The position numbers were made by a program, and so were the translations under genes. Positions 8,530-17,964 of a stretch of DNA of 61,284 nucleotides are shown piece after piece. A model generated the notes under the pieces. That model saw nothing but the letters and a program-made list of their open reading frames with translations, ran no database searches and was not told where the DNA came from. Position 1 is the first letter of the stretch. Every line of letters starts with the position of its first letter. The stretch comes from a bacterium UBP4_UBA6127 (GTDB lineage: Bacteria; UBP4; UBA4092), in NCBI GenBank assembly GCA_002428325.1, contig DIVR01000047.1:5854-67137 (forward strand), in the 5' to 3' direction.

Positions 8530-9774
8530 ATGAAGAAATATATCTTATTGATACTTCTGTGCTTGTTTTATCCTCTGTGTTCCAACCCGTCTTATGCTTC
8601 TATGCCAAAGGGGAATATTCAGCTGGGAATTGATGTCCTGGTAAATGATTATCCAGAACTACTGAAGGGGAAACGGGTGGGGTTGATTACGAATCAATCC
8701 GGGGTGAATGGAAAACTGGAATCTATGATTGATGTTATGAACAGCCTTTCCGGGGTAACTGTTACAGCTCTCTTTGGTCCGGAACATGGGATTCGAGGAG
8801 CCCTCTATGCCGGAGAAAAGGTAACCACTACCACCGATGAAAAAACAGGGATACCTGTTTTTAGCCTGTATGGCAAGAATCATACCCCCACTCCCCAAAT
8901 GTTGGAAAAGGTGGATGTACTGGTTTTTGATATTCAGGATATCGGTTCAAGAACCTATACCTACGTTTGGACAATGACAGAATCCATGAAATCAGCAGCG
9001 GCTAAAGGAATTCCTTTTGTGGTATTGGACAGACCCAATCCCATTAATGGATTAGTGGTGGAAGGAAATATAGTCCAGAAGGGATTTGAATCCTTCATTG
9101 GGAAATATCCGGTTGCCTATTGCCATGGTATGACTCTGGGGGAGATGGCGCGAATGATCAATCAGGAGTATGCTATCCATTGTGATTTGAAAGTCATCCC
9201 GATGAAAGGATGGCACCGATGGATGAACTGGAAAGAGACAGGGCTTCAGTGGGTCCCAACTTCTCCCCATATTCCTGAAGCCGATACTCCCTGGTATTAT
9301 CCCACCACAGGAATCTTTGGTGAATTGAAGACTCTGAATGAGGGAATAGGTTATACCCGCCCATTTAAACTGGCAGGCTCTCCTTATATTGATGCAGAAC
9401 TTCTGGCCAATGAACTTAACAGTGAAAATTTACCGGGGGTTTATTTCCAGCCGATATATTACCAGCCTTTTTATGGGCCTCAGGCCAGCCAATATTGCCA
9501 GGGGGTTCGAATTGTGATTACTGATTACACAATATATCAGCCGGTTAATACTGGTTATTATCTGCTGGCAGCTGTCCAGAGACTTTTTCCCAAAGCTATC
9601 GATTGGGAGGGTAAAGCCGCTAAACGATGGGGTTCTTTTGATAAAGCCAATGGCACGGACCAGATTCGCAAGGCGCTGCAACAGGGGAAATCCGCTAAAG
9701 AAATAATCCATTCCTGGCAAAAGGAACTCGATGCTTTTAAACTTATCCGGGTTAAATACCTGATGTATGACTAA
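8530..9774 (+). CDS. namZ: Secreted exo-beta-N-acetylmuramidase, NamZ/DUF1343 family
   Basis: DUF1343 proteins include Bacillus NamZ (GH171), which releases MurNAc from the non-reducing end of peptidoglycan fragments. Family hallmarks are all present: KRVGLITNQSGVNG, TALFGPEHGIRG, VFDIQDIGSRTYTYV and VLDRPNPINGL, followed by the long C-terminal domain with SPHIPEADTPWYYPTTGIFGE and NEGIGYTRPF. I start at ATG 8530 (MKKYILLILLCLF), which gives a clean signal peptide with likely cleavage after SYA; the frame is open from 8464 but the extra 22 residues are not signal-like. The neighbouring GH20-like protein could supply the complementary GlcNAc-releasing step in wall turnover (inference). About 414 residues, normal for the family. 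Confidence 0.9.
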   Translation: MKKYILLILLCLFYPLCSNPSYASMPKGNIQLGIDVLVNDYPELLKGKRVGLITNQSGVNGKLESMIDVMNSLSGVTVTALFGPEHGIRGALYAGEKVTTTTDEKTGIPVFSLYGKNHTPTPQMLEKVDVLVFDIQDIGSRTYTYVWTMTESMKSAAAKGIPFVVLDRPNPINGLVVEGNIVQKGFESFIGKYPVAYCHGMTLGEMARMINQEYAIHCDLKVIPMKGWHRWMNWKETGLQWVPTSPHIPEADTPWYYPTTGIFGELKTLNEGIGYTRPFKLAGSPYIDAELLANELNSENLPGVYFQPIYYQPFYGPQASQYCQGVRIVITDYTIYQPVNTGYYLLAAVQRLFPKAIDWEGKAAKRWGSFDKANGTDQIRKALQQGKSAKEIIHSWQKELDAFKLIRVKYLMYD

Positions 9775-9851
9775 AACCGATTATCCATTGTGAAGACTTG
9801 ATAATAAAACAACTCGGGTGGCAAATATCGATAAGAACGATAGGGGAAAGA

Positions 9852-10487
9852 TCACTGACTGGCGGGGGGAGGGATAAGCTCACCTTCGGTCACATACATT
9901 AGTTCACAGGAATGGTCACCGCTGTCATTTCTGGTTCGGGAAGAGTTCCAATGCCAGCCGTCTTTTGCTGTGATACGAACCAAATACCCTTTCAAACGGA
10001 CTGTCTCTCCCTTTTTCAATCCCAGGATAAAATCTCTGAGAATCACATTATCCGGTTCAGGGACAATATGGGTATTCGCGCTGTTATCTCTGATAAAATC
10101 CAAAGACAGGTTCGAAACATCCCCATCATATTGGTAATAATACCATCTTCCATTCTGGAAAAATTTTATATGGTCCAGGTATTTTTTCCGGGTCAGTGGA
10201 CCCCAAGCCAGAGCAAAGTCCACAGGAGAGAGCCGAGATTCTTTACCCAACTTATACCGAGCCGTTGAAACAATAAGGGCTTCCTGGGTATATTCATCGG
10301 TGGCTGTAATTTGGAATCCATCAGGGGCTTTTAATTGTAAAGGTTTTTTCAGTTCTTTTTGTGTCGGAAGCGGCATGTCTCCCATATCAGGAAGGGGTTT
10401 AGGGAGGGAGAGGTATATCCAAAGAGCCAAGGCTGCCAGGACCATGAAGATAGACATGTTTTTTGGAGTAATATATTGGCTTTGCAT
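9852..10487 (-). CDS. Membrane-anchored conserved hypothetical protein
   Basis: 211 residues with one N-terminal membrane helix (about residues 11-28, MSIFMVLAALALWIYLSL) and a Pro-rich linker, so it is probably anchored with the rest outside the cytosol. The C-terminal half has a recognisable conserved pattern: IRDNSANTHIVP, VRLKGYLVRI, then GWHWNSSRTRNDSGDHSCELMYV. That ending, with W-SS-TR-D-G-x2-CE-x2-YV, recurs in uncharacterised proteins of Gram-negative bacteria, to my recollection. No enzymatic motif is visible. It converges on namZ with a 77-nt gap that holds no obvious terminator. Confidence 0.65.
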   Translation of the reverse strand: MQSQYITPKNMSIFMVLAALALWIYLSLPKPLPDMGDMPLPTQKELKKPLQLKAPDGFQITATDEYTQEALIVSTARYKLGKESRLSPVDFALAWGPLTRKKYLDHIKFFQNGRWYYYQYDGDVSNLSLDFIRDNSANTHIVPEPDNVILRDFILGLKKGETVRLKGYLVRITAKDGWHWNSSRTRNDSGDHSCELMYVTEGELIPPPASQ

Positions 10488-10663
10488 CGGGTGGTAACCT
10501 TTATCAATAAATAATGTCTATTCATCATACTTAAAAATAGTTACTGCCGCCAATAGGAAAAGGTTTAAATGAGTTCTATCCTATCGGTTACTTATCGGTT
10601 TTCTTTTGAAACATTCATTATCAACAATCAGCAGTTATCCGGGTTTTCTGTTTTTTGGTCGAT

Positions 10664-10696
10664 AAAAAAAAGGGGGACTTAAAAATAAAGTCCCCC
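10664..10696 (-). terminator. Terminator of the GH20-like gene
   Basis: A 9-bp stem (gggggactt / aagtccccc) is followed, on the minus strand, by eight T residues. It lies 24 nt after the stop of the GH20-like gene. Confidence 0.9.
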
Positions 10697-10719
10697 GGAT
10701 AAATTAAATGGAGTTGGTT

Positions 10720-13668
10720 TTACCGAACACCGGTAATTGCCAGCAGAATGGGATTCGCCACCGTATGGGTGGAGGCAATTGTAACCGACTGAATTTTCTT
10801 TTCTGGCTGGGGGTTTGTCCAGACCACATCACGGAGACTGACATAATCACCCGATGGAGTTTTCTTTTTCCAGGCGATTCGGCCGGTTTTCAGGCTTTCG
10901 GGTTTCTGGGCAATCCGGGTATCATTGAAGGCCCAGAGGGTTTCACCATAAACCAGTTTCAGGATATCTGAAGTGCCATCCTGATAGTTGATTAGGATAG
11001 AACCAATGGGGGTTTTATCATTTTCCCTAAATCCGGATACCATCAGGAAATGGAGTTCAGAGGCGTTCTCCCCATTCAGGTCCAGAACCACTGATTCAGG
11101 ATATTTTCCCGGAGGGTTAAGGCTGCCAGCCAGTATTAGAGCGGCCTGATTTTTAGCATTGGGTTTGATGGAAAAAGCAGTTTCTTCAAAAACAACTTTA
11201 CCGGTGGGGCATGCTGCCATATCCAAGGTAGGGCCATATCCAACCCAGCCGGAATAAGTGGAATCATCCGCCAGTTTCCGGTTATATAAACCAGTCAGCT
11301 CTATGGAGAACCCTTTTTTCGGAGTCAGGAGTGGTTTTTTACCCAGCCAGTTATCAATAAACATCTGGGTATTATCAAAAGGCAGGTCTTCTGTCAGAGT
11401 CGTATCACCTGACCAGGCATAATGAGAAGCCATGATATAGGCCCAGAACTGATGCCAATTTTGCACATCTTTAGTGATATTGGGAGAATATCCGGCCCAA
11501 GTGGTCTGAAGTACACCCATTGCCTGCTTATTAATGCACTCTAGGGTGAAATTACGGATATCATTGGGCAGATACCAGGTGGCGCCTATGGCCTTATTTC
11601 CAGCTTCTTGGAAAAGACCAATAGACTTATATGCTTCCGGAACTGCGGGCTGATAATGCCAGTCGGTAACGATGTATTCTTTAGGAAGGGCCTGGCGGTC
11701 TTTGATGGCCTGGGTACTGTCGGTGGCATTCGTGGCATCAGGAGCTTCCCCCACGTAAAGGAACAAATCTCCCCAAAGCATCGGGGTGATATCCCTTTTT
11801 TTGAACCAGTCAGCGATAGTTTGCTGGTCCTGGAGGATAATCTCCATATTGTTTTTGCCGGTTCTGGCTTTGATTTCCTTGCAGGGAGTCTGGCCATCCA
11901 GCCATATTTCGCATTCGGAGATATGAAAATATTTGGACCCGAACATCTGGATAGCTTCATCATATACATCAAAAAGAAGTTCATAAGATTTAGGATTATC
12001 CATGCAATAAGAATTACGGCGGCTGGTATCTTCCAGGAGATTAGTATTCTGGTTATTCCAGAACATCCAGTCGGCATGTCCCAAGGCGGGAATACAGGGA
12101 ATCACATCCACATTATATTTTTTCCCGGCATCCACAACTTTTTGAGCATCGGCTTTAGTCATTCCTACAGATTTATTAGCCAATTCAGGATGTCTGTCCC
12201 AAATGATAGCTTCACAGTTCCAGACCATCTGATTAGCCTTATATCGGGCCATAAGGTCTCGGACGGCCCGAGATTGTTCATCTCCCTGATCTTTGGCGGT
12301 ATAGGTATGAATACCACGGAAATCCAGGGTAGGATAATCTCTGATTTCAGCCCCTTTTAGATAAACGCCTTTCTCATCCACTTTAACCAGTTGAACCAGG
12401 GAAGTTATCCCATAAAAAAGGCCTTTTGCCGTTCGGCCTGCCACCACGGCTTGTCTTGGATTAACTAAAAGAGTATATCCTTCCTTATGGGAAGGAAGCC
12501 CTAATCGGGCGCGGCCGCAAATTCGAGCCGGCATCTGGTATCGGGCAATATCTCCCAGAAGAATGGCATTTCCCTGGGTAGAGGGATTGAACAACTCTTC
12601 CCCTCGGATTACCTCAGGAGAAATCTGGTATTTATCTTTCAATTCTGTGGTCAGAAATTCCACCGCATTAAGGATTTCAGGAGTTGGATTCTGGCCAATA
12701 TAGATTTTTGTCTGGTTATTAAGAGGGAAAACATCTCCGGTCCAATTAAGTTCTTTGGGTAAAGGGACAATAGTGACAGGGTCTTGGTGAGGGACCTGGG
12801 CGGCAGCTTCTTCTTTGATATCGGCGATAGTTTTTACCACAGGGATAGATTGAGAGACCTTTTCAGTCTTTGATGGGAAATTAAGCCTTATCCCCATTTC
12901 ATATTTTTTACCCGTTTCGACGGGCCGATTCATGATACTGAGCCAGAACAACGGGGGGGAACCCGGCCAGGCCCAATCCAGTTTCCGGTAATCCATCCAG
13001 ATAAAATCATCACTGGGTTTTTCTATCTGGATTTCCAGGGGACCCAGGGAGGTGTCGGCTTTGATCCATTCAAAATTCTTACCCAGGGTAAATTGTTTTT
13101 CGGTACTGAAGATTTCACCTTCTGCCTGGAAAGGAAAGACCTTTTTACTGGTACCGGAGGCCTGTTTGATCTGGTATTCCCGGCCTAAGAACGGGGTGGC
13201 ATAGAATTCACCCGGACACCAGCCAAAATAAGCTTTCTGGCTGTAATTACTGAAAGTAAATTCAAAATGGTGGGTATAAACATTCTTATCCGTCAGAGTG
13301 AAGGTTTCAGTGCCTGTCCCTTCATTATCGGTCAGATAAAGCCATTTATGGTGAAGGATGATTTCGGTTTTACCTTCGGTCTTCTTGATTTCAGCCCGGC
13401 TTACAAGGGTCTTATCATCATTGGGACTGTAAAAGACTCCCTGCCAATGGGGCCAGATGACATTAAAGGAACTGGCTTTAATGACCGGTATTCCAAAGGC
13501 ATAAAGCCTTACGCCATTTTCACCATTATATTTGAACTCAAGACTTCCCCTCTTTTCAATTATTTCATTTGGGGTTGCTGCAGAATTCTCGGCGGCAGCC
13601 GCCAGGTTCCCGGTCGCCAGTATTAAGGCTGTCAGCCCCAGGACCATCAGTTGTCGAAAACAGGACAT
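10720..13668 (-). CDS. Secreted GH20-like beta-hexosaminidase-fold protein with altered catalytic motif
   Basis: 982 residues with a signal peptide (LMVLGLTALILATGNLAAAA). Residues about 30-290 form a beta-rich domain of unknown type; 297-445 match the GH20b helper domain (VPLPKELNWTG...AILLGD...GYTLLV...VVAGRTAKGLFYGITSLVQLV); 446-800 form the TIM barrel (YPTLDFRGIHTY; YNVDVIPCIPALGHADWMFW; KYFHISECEIW). A C-terminal carbohydrate-binding-like region follows. In GH20 the catalytic pair is Asp-Glu in HxGGDE. Here the aligned string is His582-Ile-Ser-Glu-Cys586-Glu587: the acid/base Glu is kept and the Asp that orients the acetamido group is Cys. Activity may be altered or lost. Start has a GAGAG-type SD. 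Confidence 0.85.
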   Translation of the reverse strand: MSCFRQLMVLGLTALILATGNLAAAAENSAATPNEIIEKRGSLEFKYNGENGVRLYAFGIPVIKASSFNVIWPHWQGVFYSPNDDKTLVSRAEIKKTEGKTEIILHHKWLYLTDNEGTGTETFTLTDKNVYTHHFEFTFSNYSQKAYFGWCPGEFYATPFLGREYQIKQASGTSKKVFPFQAEGEIFSTEKQFTLGKNFEWIKADTSLGPLEIQIEKPSDDFIWMDYRKLDWAWPGSPPLFWLSIMNRPVETGKKYEMGIRLNFPSKTEKVSQSIPVVKTIADIKEEAAAQVPHQDPVTIVPLPKELNWTGDVFPLNNQTKIYIGQNPTPEILNAVEFLTTELKDKYQISPEVIRGEELFNPSTQGNAILLGDIARYQMPARICGRARLGLPSHKEGYTLLVNPRQAVVAGRTAKGLFYGITSLVQLVKVDEKGVYLKGAEIRDYPTLDFRGIHTYTAKDQGDEQSRAVRDLMARYKANQMVWNCEAIIWDRHPELANKSVGMTKADAQKVVDAGKKYNVDVIPCIPALGHADWMFWNNQNTNLLEDTSRRNSYCMDNPKSYELLFDVYDEAIQMFGSKYFHISECEIWLDGQTPCKEIKARTGKNNMEIILQDQQTIADWFKKRDITPMLWGDLFLYVGEAPDATNATDSTQAIKDRQALPKEYIVTDWHYQPAVPEAYKSIGLFQEAGNKAIGATWYLPNDIRNFTLECINKQAMGVLQTTWAGYSPNITKDVQNWHQFWAYIMASHYAWSGDTTLTEDLPFDNTQMFIDNWLGKKPLLTPKKGFSIELTGLYNRKLADDSTYSGWVGYGPTLDMAACPTGKVVFEETAFSIKPNAKNQAALILAGSLNPPGKYPESVVLDLNGENASELHFLMVSGFRENDKTPIGSILINYQDGTSDILKLVYGETLWAFNDTRIAQKPESLKTGRIAWKKKTPSGDYVSLRDVVWTNPQPEKKIQSVTIASTHTVANPILLAITGVR

Positions 13669-13801
13669 AACTCTCTCTCCCTCAGTAAGATATGGTTTAT
13701 TGGATTGATACAGCTGATTTGCTCAGCCACGAAACTTACCAGCCATATTAATTGAATATTTTAGAAGGAAAACCCCTGAAATACTACTGATCTCTTAGAA
13801 T

Positions 13802-13841
13802 AAAAAAAACCGGGTCGACAGAAGTTTCAGTCGGTCCGGTT
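13802..13841 (-). terminator. Terminator of the 15254-13863 gene
   Basis: A 12-bp stem (aaccgggtcgac / gtcggtccggtt, with wobble) around a 10-nt loop. T runs flank it in both directions, so it may be bidirectional; it lies 20 nt after the minus-strand stop. Confidence 0.85.
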
Positions 13842-13862
13842 TTTTTTAATATAAACTTGTTC

Positions 13863-15254
13863 TTATTCCAGGATTTTCCATTCTCTGAAAGGTACTGAGA
13901 CATTTGTAATAAACTGCCCATCTCTATATATTCTTCGAGCGTAAAGAGGCCCATTATTACTTTCCTGCCAAAGGATAAAAGCTCCTCCTGTGTTATCTAA
14001 GACCATGTTAATTCGATAGGGATTAATGACCCCGGGAGATATGGCAGAATCTCCCCAAATCCGGTTACCTGAATCATCCAGTTTCTGAATTTTCAAAGAA
14101 TAATTACTATCTCCTGTTAGTGTTATCAGATTTCCTAAACCATCTTCCGTACAGACATATTTGCTTGGGACATAGGTATCAGGAGAAACCACATTAATTC
14201 CATTTTCCTGCCAAGATATCTGTTCTTGAAGGTTAAATTTCTGTACTCCAAAAGGATTCCATATCACATAGAAGTTGTTATCTTTGTCTTTCCAAAGATT
14301 TGAAGAAGGAGAACTATTGGAGGCAAAAATAGTGGTAGATAATGTCAAACCTCTTCCTGTCCATAAAAGTTCACCCTGTGAACCAATATGTTGGGCTACT
14401 AAAGAACCTGGATAAAAGGTTGCCCATTGCCAGGTTAAGACAGCTCCATCAGCCCCATCTGAGAGGATTTTAGGATAACGATAATCCTTGGTATCCGGAA
14501 AAGAGCCGTAGGTCGTTGTTGGGCTGATAGTAACACCTCCATAAGTCCAACAGGCGATACCGTTTCGATTAATATGCTGATATCGAAGGGTCATGGGAAT
14601 GGAGCTTCTGCCGGCTGCCAGGAAACCACCCTTTTCATCAGATCCAAAAAAAACAGGATAACCATAGTTTCTACCCAGGAAGATCCCTCCCGTATCCCAG
14701 CAAAAATCACCATTATGATTGATTTTCTGGGCATACAACCCCACATTAACACTTCCATATTCAGAATCAAACCCAAAACAAATCAATCCATTTTCTCCAT
14801 CAGAAATGGCCTTGTAAGCATTGACGGTTGATAAGCTTAAAAGTGAAAGCCTTTTTCCTGTTGAACCCAATCCCCAGGAACCATCAGGCCGGATTTTCTG
14901 AATTCTGGCACCTCCTTCATTCCAAAGAATCAGGCATCCCCCATCCCCGGTAGGAGCTATATCCACAATCTTTTGATCTGTTGAATTGATAGATACAGGA
15001 ACACCCCCTTGGGGCCATAACATATTTCCATTCTGGTCAATCCTTTGAAGAAAACAACGGTATGAGGAAGAAATCCCAACAATAAAACCTCCCTTATTAT
15101 CTGAAATTATTTTTTGCGGAGACTCTTCATAGGCACTATCTGCTTTTGAGAAAATTTCCAGAGAAGAATTGGATTCCCACCCGAAAGCCGTTAATGGAAT
15201 AAAGAATGAAGCTAATATTAAGGCTAGAATGATAAAAAAACCTTCTTTTTTCAT
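13863..15254 (-). CDS. Secreted beta-propeller-like protein of unknown function
   Basis: 463 residues with a signal peptide (GFFIILALILASFFIPLTAFG). The mature part is made of repeated blades of the type GGFIVGISS...LQRIDQNGNMLW..GG, GGCLILWNE..RIQKIRPDGSWG, NGLICFGFD..YAQKINHNGDFCWDTGG and so on, each with a K-I/x-D/N-x-NG-x2-W turn. This layout is common in cell-surface or secreted propeller proteins of environmental bacteria; no catalytic signature is visible. The final VSVPFREWKILE may be a truncated sorting signal or simply the last strand. A strong AAGGAGG SD precedes the ATG and a terminator follows, so it is a single-gene unit. Confidence 0.65.
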   Translation of the reverse strand: MKKEGFFIILALILASFFIPLTAFGWESNSSLEIFSKADSAYEESPQKIISDNKGGFIVGISSSYRCFLQRIDQNGNMLWPQGGVPVSINSTDQKIVDIAPTGDGGCLILWNEGGARIQKIRPDGSWGLGSTGKRLSLLSLSTVNAYKAISDGENGLICFGFDSEYGSVNVGLYAQKINHNGDFCWDTGGIFLGRNYGYPVFFGSDEKGGFLAAGRSSIPMTLRYQHINRNGIACWTYGGVTISPTTTYGSFPDTKDYRYPKILSDGADGAVLTWQWATFYPGSLVAQHIGSQGELLWTGRGLTLSTTIFASNSSPSSNLWKDKDNNFYVIWNPFGVQKFNLQEQISWQENGINVVSPDTYVPSKYVCTEDGLGNLITLTGDSNYSLKIQKLDDSGNRIWGDSAISPGVINPYRINMVLDNTGGAFILWQESNNGPLYARRIYRDGQFITNVSVPFREWKILE

Positions 15255-15360
15255 ATCCTCCTTATAAATAAAAATTCCTATCCTTATAGATAACAGACGT
15301 CATAAGTGAAAGAAATATCACAAAAATAGTACCAGAGAGGAGGACCTTTCATATTAATTC

Positions 15361-15393
15361 CCCCTTGGGGAAGAGTTGTCTTCCCCAAAGGGG
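15361..15393 (-). terminator. Hairpin after the clan-A hydrolase gene
   Basis: A 14-bp stem (ccccttggggaaga / tcttccccaaagggg with one bulge) and a GTTG loop, 19 nt past the stop. The downstream U tract is weak, so termination efficiency is uncertain. Confidence 0.65.
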
Positions 15394-15411
15394 AGGTCAT
15401 CAAGGAGATTA

Positions 15412-17880
15412 TTACTTCTTAGTTTTTTTAAGAGTTTTTCTCTTATCCAGCTTCCGAGTATCTTTCAGCTCGATATATTTGGAAAAACCGGGGTAAACCA
15501 GGTTTTTCGAGATAGATTCAGGTTTAGCCGGGGGATATTCCTGGAAATATTTCTGCATTTCCCAACCTTTTTCAGTTATTGGGAAAAGAGTGAAGGGAGT
15601 GTTGGGTGTATCACAAAACAGCCTGATTTTCCGATTGGATTTATCCATTTCCATTTCCCAGGTCCCGTTTTCAAGGAAGGCCTCTATCAAAGGGGTTCCA
15701 TTTAAAGAGATAGAAGTCGGTTTCTCAATTGGTTTACCCTGGGTTTGAACCGGGGGCGCACCCAAATTTACCAGGACATATCTTTCTTCCTTGCCATTTT
15801 CCTTGACGGGATCCAGTCTTTGGCCCCGGTTGACTGCCACCGTTGCCATTTTAATGCTGAAATGGTCCGACTGGCCAAGGGGTTTATTGTCCAGAGAAGC
15901 TATTACCACCGAAGCGACTGAGGAGGCTGATACCACTTTCAGCCCCCCTACCGTATATTCTTTATAGGGTTCCAATTCTCCCTGCAGACAGAGGAAAGAG
16001 GATGTATTAATGTAGGAATATCCCTGGGCGGTGTCCCGTGCCAGGGTTCCCTCTTCAGATTTCAAAAGGGTAGATTTACCCGGCCGAATTTCTTCCATAA
16101 CTTGGGTCGGTTCTTTGGGGTATTGGCCTCTCCTGGCGGCTGAAGATCTTTGAGTGGGGATTTGGATATCTGCCTGGGAAGGATTTAATGGGTCAATGAG
16201 CCGGTTTTCAACTCGGTGAGTCCAAGCCAGGGTTTTATAAAGATTTTCATAATTACCCCAGGTATAAAGGTCTTCATCGGTGTAAGAGATTTCCACCACT
16301 TTTTTAGCGGCTTTAACATCACCCTGGAGAAAAAGCCGGGCTCCATACCCCATCAATCCCCATCGGAGGGGGTCGGCCTGCAACCCAAAGGTCTCTGAAA
16401 TCTTATTATTTCCAAAGGTGTCGTAGCAAAAATAAATCAATCCATCATAATCATTCAACAAGGAGTATGAAGCAATTTCCATGACACTGGAAACTCGGTA
16501 TGCGTTAGGCCAGCAGGTTGCCCATTCTCTGCAAACGATGGGTTTTCCTGCCCATTTATAGCCCGCCATATGGCCCATCATCGACCAGGTCCCGATTTCT
16601 TTAATATAATTTTTATTGCTGAAAGAAGCCATTCCGACCCAAGTTGCTCCGGGTTGGAAGGAAGGATGGTCCAGATAGGCATTTTCACCTGTAAAATCCA
16701 GTTCGGCAGCCACTGAATAGACATCCGGAGCTACTCCGGCATGTACCACAGCGGTCACCGGTACTGTGCATCCTTTGGTCCGGAGAAAATCCCGCATTTC
16801 CTTGAAATACGCTCGCTGCAGGTCCACTGCGAAACGGGCTCCATCAGCACATCGAGCCGGAGAGGTTTTGGGGTCTGTATAATCAGCCTTAGCAAGGGCA
16901 TCCGGATTTCGCATGGGCATACTGGGGAGGAGAATGTTTTTCTTTTCCAGGGATTCATCAGGAGAAAGGGCACATTGGCCGCTGTCATTGGTCCAAGTCA
17001 TTCTCAGTGAATCTGTCGTTTGATACTTTTTCAGGAGATAATCATTCCAAAGCCCCTGTAATTCAGTCCGATAGGGTTCTTCCAGCTTATTCCAGACAGT
17101 TGGATCAAAAAAGAGGGAATCTTCATTTTCTATTTCAATCAAAGCAATGGCAGGATCCAATCCATTCGCCATATCTGTATAAGGATTAATATGTTTAAAA
17201 AGCCATTGGTCGGCATATTCTTTCTGCAGGTCAATCAATCTTCTATTAAAAAAAGCATAGGGTTTAGCTGCTCGGCCCAGTTTATCGGCATTAGGAACAC
17301 CATCTCCCTCCCGGAAGGTTCGGTAGCCCCGGATGACCAGGTAAACATACATACCCCGGTCTTTCGCGCATTTGATCCAATAATCCACTCGGTCTCGATA
17401 TTCAGCATCAAAATGCCTGGAATCCTTATTGTTTGGAAAAGATTCATCGATTATATTTCTACGGACCAGGTTATATTGTTCACCGCCCCGGTTATCAATT
17501 TCATGAAGCCGCAAAAGATTACATCCTGAGTGGGAAATAGCATCTACCGCCTCTTTAATCCGCCGTTTAGGAACATCAATATTGGAAGCAGCGACGGTCA
17601 CTCCCCAGAACCGAACCCTTTTTTTTGTTTTACTGAATCGGAAATGCCCGTCTTCTCCTGCTTCCACTTTTCCATATTTCCCGGCGGGAGCTTCTAAAAG
17701 GTAGCTGAAATCCACCAGAGAGGCATCCGGAAACTCCTCAAAATTAGGGTCCAAGGCTCGCAGGGCAGCCGGATCATTTTTGTATTGGTCATCTCCCCGG
17801 CGTTGGTCGGTAACCACACCTGCAACTAAGGGACTGATAACCAGGCAACCGGCTATCAGTAATAAAATAATGCGTTTCAT
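15412..17880 (-). CDS. Secreted clan-A (TIM-barrel) glycoside hydrolase-like protein
   Basis: 822 residues from ATG 17880, chosen because AAGGAG lies 9 nt upstream and a signal peptide (MKRIILLLIAGCLVISPLVAG) follows; the frame is open 12 codons further. The barrel shows typical retaining GH-A features: RVRFWGVTVAASN at the start, SGCNLLRLHEID, the strand-4 acid/base IEIENED (Glu253) and a likely strand-7 nucleophile in KPIVCREWATCWP (about residue 470). This resembles uncharacterised GH5/GH42-like cellulase- or galactosidase-type proteins; the substrate cannot be named. The C-terminal 300 residues are beta-rich and probably accessory. A long basic tail (KLDKRKTLKKTKK) ends the protein. It sits among other secreted glycan-active genes. 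Confidence 0.75.
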   Translation of the reverse strand: MKRIILLLIAGCLVISPLVAGVVTDQRRGDDQYKNDPAALRALDPNFEEFPDASLVDFSYLLEAPAGKYGKVEAGEDGHFRFSKTKKRVRFWGVTVAASNIDVPKRRIKEAVDAISHSGCNLLRLHEIDNRGGEQYNLVRRNIIDESFPNNKDSRHFDAEYRDRVDYWIKCAKDRGMYVYLVIRGYRTFREGDGVPNADKLGRAAKPYAFFNRRLIDLQKEYADQWLFKHINPYTDMANGLDPAIALIEIENEDSLFFDPTVWNKLEEPYRTELQGLWNDYLLKKYQTTDSLRMTWTNDSGQCALSPDESLEKKNILLPSMPMRNPDALAKADYTDPKTSPARCADGARFAVDLQRAYFKEMRDFLRTKGCTVPVTAVVHAGVAPDVYSVAAELDFTGENAYLDHPSFQPGATWVGMASFSNKNYIKEIGTWSMMGHMAGYKWAGKPIVCREWATCWPNAYRVSSVMEIASYSLLNDYDGLIYFCYDTFGNNKISETFGLQADPLRWGLMGYGARLFLQGDVKAAKKVVEISYTDEDLYTWGNYENLYKTLAWTHRVENRLIDPLNPSQADIQIPTQRSSAARRGQYPKEPTQVMEEIRPGKSTLLKSEEGTLARDTAQGYSYINTSSFLCLQGELEPYKEYTVGGLKVVSASSVASVVIASLDNKPLGQSDHFSIKMATVAVNRGQRLDPVKENGKEERYVLVNLGAPPVQTQGKPIEKPTSISLNGTPLIEAFLENGTWEMEMDKSNRKIRLFCDTPNTPFTLFPITEKGWEMQKYFQEYPPAKPESISKNLVYPGFSKYIELKDTRKLDKRKTLKKTKK

Positions 17881-17964
17881 GATGGGTTTCTCCTTACTAC
17901 AAACAATATTCAACATAAAAATGATAACCTGAACCCTGCAGAATCGGTAACTCTTTAGAAGCAG

